This document shows, piece by piece, positions 59,601 through 64,000 of a stretch of 64,000 bases of DNA. Position 1 is the first letter of the stretch. Every line of letters starts with the position of its first letter. The DNA comes from Allolobophora icterica (lineage: Eukaryota > Annelida > Clitellata > Crassiclitellata > Lumbricidae), in contig OY744616.1 in assembly GCA_963556255.1 (NCBI GenBank), forward strand, positions 4,336,898 to 4,400,897. Reading direction: 5' to 3'. The notes beneath the pieces were generated by a model. The model made no database searches, was not told the origin of the DNA, and was given only the letters and a program-made list of their open reading frames with translations. Both the position numbers and the translations under genes were made by a program.

Positions 59601-62600
59601 GGCACATAGACAATCATTTTGGAGTCCAGTTACAGCAGTAGGCTGATGATACTCAGCTTCTAATTGCTCTGTCACCATCTTCTCGTTGAAACTCTTTAAC
59701 ACTGTGCCATCAGCAACATTGGCTTCCCATAGCATTCGGAATTAGATTTAAACTGGCCTCTTAGATCTATAAAACCCTCACAATGTGCACTCCTACCTAC
59801 CTTCAATCACTACCTCTTTCCTTACATCCCACCATGCAGTCTGTGGTCTTCAGCTATGGGTCTTTTGGTTGAGCCTAGATGTAGACATGTCATGGGCTCT
59901 CGTGCACTCCGCGATGCAGCCCAAGAGGAATGGAACCGACTACCAATGTTTATCCGTTGCTCGACCTCTTCCTCTTCTTTCAAGAAACGCCTCAAAACTC
60001 ACTACTTCTCACTGGCTTTCAAACATCTAGATATCTAATTGCTCTTCATCTGGCAACTGACTGCTGCTCAGATTCACATTTCTGTGTGACTCTGCGCGCG
60101 TCAAAATGTTCGTAATAAATAAATAAATAACTGTACTACGCTGGAAACTATCAGAAACAGTCCTTCAATAAAAAAACATCTCACATTAGGATTTTTTAAA
60201 TATTTTATTCATTCCGGATATTTCTATAGCGCCTCTCGAAGTCAACTACTACTCAGAGGCGCTCCCGGCTACAGCATTTGATACTGTGCCGGAATTTTAA
60301 CGCCGAAGCGCCACAAGCAATTGCGAGTGAAGGACTTGCCCAAGGTCCGTACGCAATGGCTAGAGTGGGATTCGAACCTGCAACCCTCCGGTCACAAGGC
60401 GCCGAACTTACCACTGAGCCACCACGCCCCACAATATGTAATAATGAGATGACATTTGAAAGCCGAACAAATTAGGGCAATCGTAATCGTAAACTCCAAA
60501 TTTCTAAAGCGCTACTCTAAATGTTGAACACACGGCACCAGCTTAATCGCGAATGCTGTGTCATGTCAGAGGGGTTGTCTAGAGAGTGATGTCCAGTGGA
60601 GGTCTGAGTCCAGTTGCCGGAGAGCAGAGAGAGGGAGCACAGCAGCTGTTATGGTGAGTTTCGCTATATTGAAATTCAGGTTGTAATGGAGCAAGTAACA
60701 AGGACTTTGAGGCATATTTACCATCTGCTTGGGTTAGGGTTTAAGGTTAGGGCTTAGGGTTGAGTCAGGGCTTAGGGCTAGGGCTTATGGCTTAGGGCAT
60801 AGGGCTTAAGGTTAAGGGTTATGGCTTATGGTTAAGGCTAGGCCCATCTGCTTGGGTTAGGGTTTAAGGTTAGGGCTTAGGGTTGAGTCAGGGCTTAGGG
60901 CTAAGGCTGAGGGCATAGGGCTTAAGGTTAAGGGTTAGGCTTATGGCTAGGCCTTAGGGTTAGGATTTATGGGCAGGGTTTAGGGCTAGGGCCAAGGGTT
61001 AGAGTTCAGGATTAGGTCTTAGAATTTAGGGTTAGAACTTAGGGTAGGATTTAGGGTTGTGGTTTAGATATGTTTTGTACGCTCAGCAGTAGAAAGTGGT
61101 TAGTGAGGTTTAGCTGAAAACCAACCGTATGCTTGGCAGCAAGATGCTGTTGATGCCTCCGAGTTTGACGTTGATCTTGAGGCAGAGGTTTGACAGTGTC
61201 TGCGGCGATGTCTTGTTCACGTTCTTCGCCTGCACGCATTGTGTCGCCAATCCGAACATGATCTCACCCACACGCTTCACCTCCGCTGTTTAAAAATATG
61301 CCAACAACGTCATCATAATCATCATCATGACTGCCTGCATCACCACCAGTCACTTGAGGGTCATGGTTTAGGGTCATGATTTATGGTTATGGTTATGGCT
61401 TAGGGTTGGGTTAGGAATTCTAACCCAACCCGAACCCTGCATCAGCACCAGTCACTTTCACCTACCAATGTCTGTCTGAATTGAGAGAGATAGGCATAAT
61501 GCATATTGGTAAGATGCTTGGTCAATGATAATGTGGTCACAGGTTCGACTCCATGTAACAACCCTGGGAAAGCTGTCTATGTGATCAAGCAGTGGAATTT
61601 GGTAGCTGTGTGAGCTTGGAAGTAAACGGCAATAAAAAGTAATAATAATAATAGTAGTAACAGTAACAATAACAATAATATTTACAAATGACTTAACTGA
61701 CCGTATACAGGTGTTTTTCCAGGTAAAGCAACGACGATCAGTTGGAGACCAGGGTAGGTGTTCTTCAGGTAACGGAACATCGGTTCCACCTGATCGGCTC
61801 CAGCGGCGTACTTGCAGAAGCACGGCTGGCCCATGATTGGCATTCCGGCGTCATTTGAGATCCTCTGCAGTTGCTGAGAAAAGTTTCTGAAACGAAAGAC
61901 AGCAGATGAGATGAAAGAGACAGGTAGATTGAATGATGAATGGATTGATGGATGAATAAATGAATTGATGGATGAATGGATTGATGGATGAATGAATGGA
62001 TTAATTAATTAATAAATTAACAAAAGGATTGACAAATGGCTTGATCAATGAATAAGTTTGGTAATACCCGAACGGAAAAGAGGAGTTGATCAATGGCTAT
62101 TATTATTATTATTTTGATTATTAGAACATTCTTAACATAAGCAGTCACACAGAAGGAAGAAAGGAAGGAAAGAATGGAGGGAGGGAGAGGAGGAACAGTT
62201 GCATGAATAACAGGATAAATTAAACAATGAATCCGATGAATGAGGTAAGGATCTAACAATAGGCCGCTTACCTGAGCGCTTCCTCGCCGACCGTTCTTGA
62301 AGGGGCAAAGCAGGCGATTGCCCAGACGCGGATCTGTATGCCCTGATAAAGCTGCTTTCCTCTCATGTCCCAGACGCCCTGGTTGGGAACGACCTGTGCC
62401 TTGGTCTGCACAATCACCACAGATGAAAATTCTTAGAGGTGAAGCTAAGCAGTCATTTAAGATAGCATGCCGATATATATGGCACGAGTTCACTTCGTTT
62501 TAAAGGTGTCGAAAAAGAACCTTGATTCAAAAGAATCAGCTGCCGTGTTGCGTTTCATTTATATATAGCACACTTAGGCTACGTTTTAAAGGTGTCTAAA

Positions 62601-63200
62601 AAGCGTTCCTATCAAATAGCTATTGCGTCCCATGTGCATTGTCAGTGGCATCTGTTCTGTGGTGTATTATTAATACGCATTTATTAAGCGCCACTACCTA
62701 ATGACTAAGTATCAATCGATGGCGCTGAGCAGTTGTGAGTGAAAGACTTGATCAAGGTCCCTACACATTAATCGACTCAGGGGATCGAACTCATACTCTC
62801 CAAGTTACAGGTCAAGCGCTCCATCCATATGACTACCATGTCCCACCACATTCAAGACCACCTCTATCTAACCATGTCTTCTAAACAAGTCTCCAATCTA
62901 CCCATTTGAAATTGTAATTGTAATCTGATATGTATAAAGCACCCCTTCAAGATAAGACTCATCAGTGGCGCTGCCGACCCAAACCAGTGAAATTGAAGAT
63001 CTTGGTCTAGTTAACGAGAGCAAAGAATAGATATCATTAGATCTGCTTAGATTAGACAAGATCAGATTAGGTCTTACCCTTCCACCGTACTGGAGCTTTG
63101 GCGGAGGAAGGACACGTCCCTGCACTTCAGTCATCGCATTGCTGACGTTGATTCCAAACGTCTTCAAGTACGGATCATTGTTGAAGTCCGCTTTGCGAAC
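53531..63200 (-). CDS. Argonaute (AGO clade), L2-MID-PIWI part, nine exons
   Basis: The protein is the small-RNA-guided effector of the miRNA/siRNA pathway. Exons on the minus strand: 63200-63078, 62405-62272, 61886-61702, 61285-61126, 59375-59285, 57364-57035, 56588-56487, 54783-54584, 53639-53531. All junctions are GT-AG, phases agree, and the joined frame is 477 codons plus TGA without interruption. Order: L2 ('[17 protein letters not shown]'), MID ('[15 protein letters not shown]', '[16 protein letters not shown]'), PIWI. The catalytic DEDH set is complete: Asp in GADVTHPP, Glu in HRQEIIQDL, Asp in YRDGVSEG, His in ARYHLVE. The end is MYFA. N and PAZ exons must lie beyond 64000. Introns are loaded with repeats. 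The orthologue cannot be named (AGO1/2-like). Confidence 0.96.
53640..54583. other. Argonaute intron 8
   Basis: Contains the SINE at 53705-53890 and A/T-rich sequence of no recognised kind. Confidence 0.6.
53705..53890 (+). mobile_element. tRNA-headed SINE with (AAT)n tail
   Basis: 'gtggtcagagtgtttgacca' (A box region) and 'ggtcacgcctccc' (decayed B box), then 'ggaccttgagcaaatccttc', 'atcgattgatgcttcatcat' and 'cttcaata'-like end with AAT repeats. It lies in antisense orientation to the host gene. Confidence 0.72.
54584..54783 (-). CDS. Argonaute exon: distal PIWI with catalytic His
   Basis: 66 codons plus 2: '[17 protein letters not shown]', '[19 protein letters not shown]', '[16 protein letters not shown]', then KEHD. 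The His of RYHL is the fourth member of the slicer site. Acceptor TATGTAG, donor CAG|GTAGGA. Confidence 0.96.
55145..55235 (+). mobile_element. SINE-like fragment
   Basis: 'ttctggatattgacctgatt', 'atggcttggtcatgctgtgc' and 'accggcgcaata' plus AAT repeats; matches 56355-56465 and, reversed, 1560-1660 and 63265-63395. Confidence 0.7.
55432..56007. mobile_element. Tc1/mariner-like long-TIR MITE, 576 bp
   Basis: Inverted arms of about 177 bp (55432-55608 and 55830-56007), starting CACCGTGTCTCAAAATAAAC, differ at only a few positions. TA flanks both ends (55430-55431, 56008-56009). The 220-base centre has no coding capacity. Confidence 0.87.
56355..56465 (+). mobile_element. SINE-like element
   Basis: 'gatcttctggatattcacct', 'gattatggcttggatttgtt', 'gacactggcgcaatagaagt'; fullest copy of this family together with 63265-63395. 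A short inverted repeat precedes it (agaagatcagtc / gactgatcttct). Confidence 0.7.
56487..56588 (-). CDS. Argonaute exon: PIWI, '[16 protein letters not shown]'
   Basis: 34 codons, phase 0-0: '[20 protein letters not shown]' then the invariant '[14 protein letters not shown]'. Acceptor CTTGTCAG, donor CAG|GTAATG. Confidence 0.96.
56808..57004. repeat. Degenerate (CA)n/(CAGA)n array
   Basis: ACACACAGACAGA-type repeat in Argonaute intron 6, ending about 30 bases before the exon 57035-57364 donor. Cys/Val frames are artefacts. Confidence 0.93.
57035..57364 (-). CDS. Argonaute exon: core of PIWI, catalytic Glu and second Asp
   Basis: 110 codons, phase 0-0. '[18 protein letters not shown]', '[17 protein letters not shown]' (Glu finger), '[16 protein letters not shown]' (second catalytic Asp) and '[16 protein letters not shown]'. 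Acceptor TGCTTTCAG, donor CAG|GTTGGA. The largest and most conserved exon in the window. Confidence 0.98.
57365..58290. repeat. 27-bp minisatellite with inserted LINE tails, higher-order repeat
   Basis: About 26 units of 'gcaggaatggctaatgtaaa' plus 'gtaatgt' in four blocks of 4, 9, 3 and 10. The blocks are separated by three nearly identical 67-70-base copies of the LINE 3' hairpin ending (57479-57545, 57792-57860, 57945-58013; minus strand, GATT tail). It begins right at the exon 57035-57364 acceptor. 'TLLYISHSC' frames are artefacts. Confidence 0.95.
58440..58560 (+). mobile_element. tRNA-like SINE remnant
   Basis: 'gccttgtaaccagagggttg', 'cagcttcgaatctacc' (decayed B box) and 'tgaccttggacaagtcatat' match the head and core of the SINE at 51.4-51.7 kb; the 3' end is lost. 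Confidence 0.6.
58950..59234. repeat. Degenerate GAGA/GACA array
   Basis: Purine-rich GACAGA and GAGAGA repeat in Argonaute intron 5, about 50 bases from the exon at 59285. Confidence 0.93.
59285..59375 (-). CDS. Argonaute exon: start of PIWI, first catalytic Asp
   Basis: One base plus 30 codons: '[20 protein letters not shown]' then '[10 protein letters not shown]'. The Asp of GADVTHP is the first slicer residue. Most family members read KPSIAAV at the end; KPSLSM is a mild departure. Acceptor TTTTGTAG, donor ATG|GTGAGT. Confidence 0.95.
59430..60125 (+). mobile_element. LINE RT remnant with internal deletion
   Basis: '[20 protein letters not shown]', '[19 protein letters not shown]' and, after an in-frame stop, '[12 protein letters not shown]'; then a jump to '[19 protein letters not shown]' and '[12 protein letters not shown]', '[12 protein letters not shown]'. 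The region between the RT catalytic box and the C-terminus is deleted. Same family as 19.0-20.0 kb. It ends in AAATA repeats. Confidence 0.83.
60203..60434 (-). mobile_element. SINE with tRNA head and LINE-derived 3' hairpin, second copy
   Basis: Same structure as 51438-51675: A box 'tggctcagtgg', B box 'ggttcgaatcc', core, hairpin tail at 60225-60270. Here the tail is followed by 'gaataaaatatttaaaaaat' instead of an AAT repeat. It lies in the sense orientation of the Argonaute gene. Confidence 0.9.
60476..60655 (-). mobile_element. Retroposon end, TTACGAT-tailed family
   Basis: 'gcaatcgtaatcgtaaactc', 'tttctaaagcgctactctaa' and 'tcagaggggttgtctagaga' equal the copy at 7.77-7.96 kb. Confidence 0.65.
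60715..61070. repeat. Degenerate TTAGGG-like array in an Argonaute intron
   Basis: Many imperfect variants of GGGTTAGGGTTTAAGG and GGGCTTAGGG, including a near-exact internal duplication ('catctgcttgggttagggtt' at 60730 and 60845). A shorter patch is at 61370-61435. TTAGGG is the usual animal telomere repeat, but the array is too degenerate to be a functional telomere. Confidence 0.85.
61126..61285 (-). CDS. Argonaute exon: MID/PIWI junction
   Basis: Phase 1 to phase 2: '[19 protein letters not shown]', '[18 protein letters not shown]' and '[14 protein letters not shown]'. T-Q-C-[VI]-Q and N-[VL]-x-L-K-[IL]-N-x-K-L-G-G are invariant in AGO proteins. Acceptor TTAAACAG, donor ACG|GTTGGT. Confidence 0.97.
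61495..61665 (+). mobile_element. tRNA-like SINE with (AAT)n tail
   Basis: 'ttggtaagatgcttggtcaa' and 'cacaggttcgactcc' (B box) at tRNA-like spacing, followed by a body ending in 'ggcaataaaaagtaataata'. Not clearly the same family as the others. Confidence 0.6.
61702..61886 (-). CDS. Argonaute exon: MID domain
   Basis: Phase 2 to phase 1: '[20 protein letters not shown]', '[20 protein letters not shown]', '[18 protein letters not shown]', 'PVY'. It contains the guide 5'-phosphate pocket region. Acceptor TTTCGTTTCAG, donor ACG|GTCAGT. Confidence 0.97.
61920..62010. repeat. Degenerate (GATGAATG)n
   Basis: Imperfect GGATGAATGAAT-type repeat in an Argonaute intron. Confidence 0.85.
62272..62405 (-). 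CDS. Argonaute exon: L2 to MID
   Basis: 44 codons plus 2: '[19 protein letters not shown]', '[18 protein letters not shown]', 'TVGEEALR'. Matches the invariant GVWDMR ... WA-[IV]-x-CF. Acceptor TTGTGCAG, donor CAG|GTAAGC. Confidence 0.97.
62470..62605. repeat. Two A modules in an Argonaute intron
   Basis: 'ttcgttttaaaggtgtcga' near 62498 and 'gctacgttttaaaggtgtct' near 62578, about 82 bases apart, both plus orientation. Confidence 0.8.
62665..62855 (-). mobile_element. tRNA-headed SINE, full length
   Basis: Minus strand: 'tgggacatggtagtcatatg' (A box region), 'gagttcgatcccc' (B box), 'agggaccttgatcaagtctt', 'ctgctcagcgccatcgattg', 'gtggcgcttaataaatgcgt'. The best copy of the family at 51.3 and 53.8 kb. 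Confidence 0.82.
63078..63200 (-). CDS. Argonaute exon: L2 linker, first exon inside the window
   Basis: 41 codons, phase 0-0: '[19 protein letters not shown]', '[20 protein letters not shown]' and 'GR'. Equivalent to the segment following the PAZ domain. Acceptor TTTTGACAG, donor AGG|GTAAGA. The preceding PAZ exon is not visible up to 64000. Confidence 0.95.
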
Positions 63201-63264
63201 CTGTCAAAATATTCAGTCACTGGTGTGGGTAGCAGGCATTGTAATTTATAAATGTAATTAGTAA

Positions 63265-63395
63265 TTTCTATTGTAATTAGTAACTTCTATTGCGCCGGTG
63301 TCTAATGCACAAGGCATCAACCGATGGCAAATCAAAACCAATCCGTAATCAGGTCAATATCCAGAAGATCAGTCCGTAAGACAAACAGGCAGCCT
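63265..63395 (-). mobile_element. SINE-like element
   Basis: Reverse complement: 'ggactgatcttctggatatt', 'gacctgattacggattggtt', 'gccttgtgcattagacaccg', 'gcgcaatagaagttactaat'. Matches 56355-56465. Confidence 0.72.
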
Positions 63396-63404
63396 ATAAC
63401 TTCC

Positions 63405-63615
63405 GTCGCCCTCTGCTTTTTCCAGGCTAGTGACTGGCACCACTCGAAACCAGCAATGGCATAGTTATCATTTCTTTATTGTAGGCAGAATAATCTGCCG
63501 GACAAAGATTAGTTTAATATTAGGCCTATTTTTTTCGCTGTTGCAAAAATTCATGTAAGCTTTTACTTATATATGGTAATGTAGCAGCGTTTAAAAGGTG
63601 TCTAAATGCAACCTC
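63405..63615. repeat. C and A modules
   Basis: 'ccgtcgccctctgctttttc' at 63405-63450 (C) and 'agcagcgtttaaaaggtgtc' at 63575-63605 (A), in an Argonaute intron. Confidence 0.65.
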
Positions 63616-63639
63616 GTGTAATTAAGTTTTTAAAAACAT

Positions 63640-64000
63640 CTATCTTATCTTATCTTATCTTATATGATTATTTATAAAGCGCCTCTCACAGCATAGACTA
63701 TTCAGAGGCGCTCCCAGCGTGTCAGCCCCGAGGGAAAAGAAAGGTCTTTAGGCAGCGAAGAGAAGAAGGCGAGATCCCAAGCAATATCTTGCTACGGAGA
63801 GAGGGGGGCAGGTCATTCCAAAGGGAAGGGCCAAGGATGGCAAAAGCACGATGCTGAGCCATCGAAGTCCTTGCGCGAGGGACAAGCAGATCAAAGCGGT
63901 CAGCAGACCGAAGAGGGCGGGAAGACAGAGCAGATAGAGGTTTGCACATTAGGTCACAGAGGTATTTAGGAGCTTTTCCCAGTTGAGTCCTAGAGACCAG
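63640..64000 (-). mobile_element. CR1/L2-type LINE, C-terminal part, runs off the window
   Basis: Minus-strand frame: 'LVSRTQLGKAPKYLCDLM', 'RPLRSADRFDLLVPRARTSM', 'AFAILGPSLWNDLPPSLR', 'LKTFLFPRG', then stop. The hairpin is at 63672-63712 and a (AAGAT)n tail at 63640-63662. Same subfamily as 783-1490. It is in the sense orientation of the Argonaute intron. Confidence 0.88.

Noticed and set aside
60715..61070. True telomere or chromosome end
   Set aside because: The repeat is degenerate, only about 350 bases, and lies inside a gene that continues on both sides.

Overview
The window is nuclear DNA of an animal, very probably a marine invertebrate. It has intron-containing genes with GT-AG junctions, several hundred bases of TTAGGG-like degenerate repeat, a very heavy load of microsatellites, 5'-truncated CR1/L2-type LINEs, tRNA-headed SINEs and many small DNA transposons. 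The octamer taggccta is frequent, one LINE remnant carries a 2A-like motif, and the Argonaute C-terminus is of invertebrate type. An echinoderm- or hemichordate-like deuterostome would fit, but that is a guess.

Three host genes can be supported, all on the minus strand. (1) About 1.7-14.5 kb: nine exons of an MFS transporter of the SLC18B1 (vesicular polyamine transporter) family, with consistent intron phases. It is complete from the start codon through about TM9; the 3' exons lie beyond base 1. Its first exon adds a long Ser/Thr/Asn-rich N-terminal extension encoded by a 24-bp minisatellite. (2) About 27.8-30.1 kb: two exons of a probable single-pass membrane protein with a mucin-like Thr/Ser stalk, a TM helix and a beta-propeller-like domain. 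Duplicated Cys-rich segments at 34.1-34.7 kb may belong to the same gene. (3) 53.5-63.2 kb: nine exons of an Argonaute (AGO clade) covering the L2 linker, MID and the whole PIWI domain to the terminal MYFA, 477 residues in one reading frame. The N and PAZ exons lie beyond base 64000.

The rest is repeats. LINE fragments (0.8-1.5, 8.7-10.0, 19.0-20.0, 20.9-22.2, 22.5-23.0, 23.1-23.4, 24.2-25.4, 26.4-27.4, 37.2-38.2, 45.5-45.7, 59.4-60.1, 63.6-64.0 kb) mostly end in the same short 3' hairpin followed by a microsatellite. One SINE family has borrowed exactly that tail. DNA transposons can be delimited with their target-site duplications: one piggyBac derivative, at least nine hAT elements (two nested pairs) and two TA-flanked long-TIR elements. 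A modular dispersed repeat (called A, B and C here) occurs dozens of times and is amplified into a 134-bp tandem array at 10.1-11.1 kb. The coordinates 41.1-42.2 kb and 45.2-47.2 kb are diverged copies of one segment.

The three genes do not form a functional unit. They are separate loci in a repeat-dense region, and most of each gene's length is transposon-filled intron. Exon calls rest on reading conserved protein motifs, phases and splice sites by eye; transposon calls rest on visible terminal repeats and duplicated target sites.
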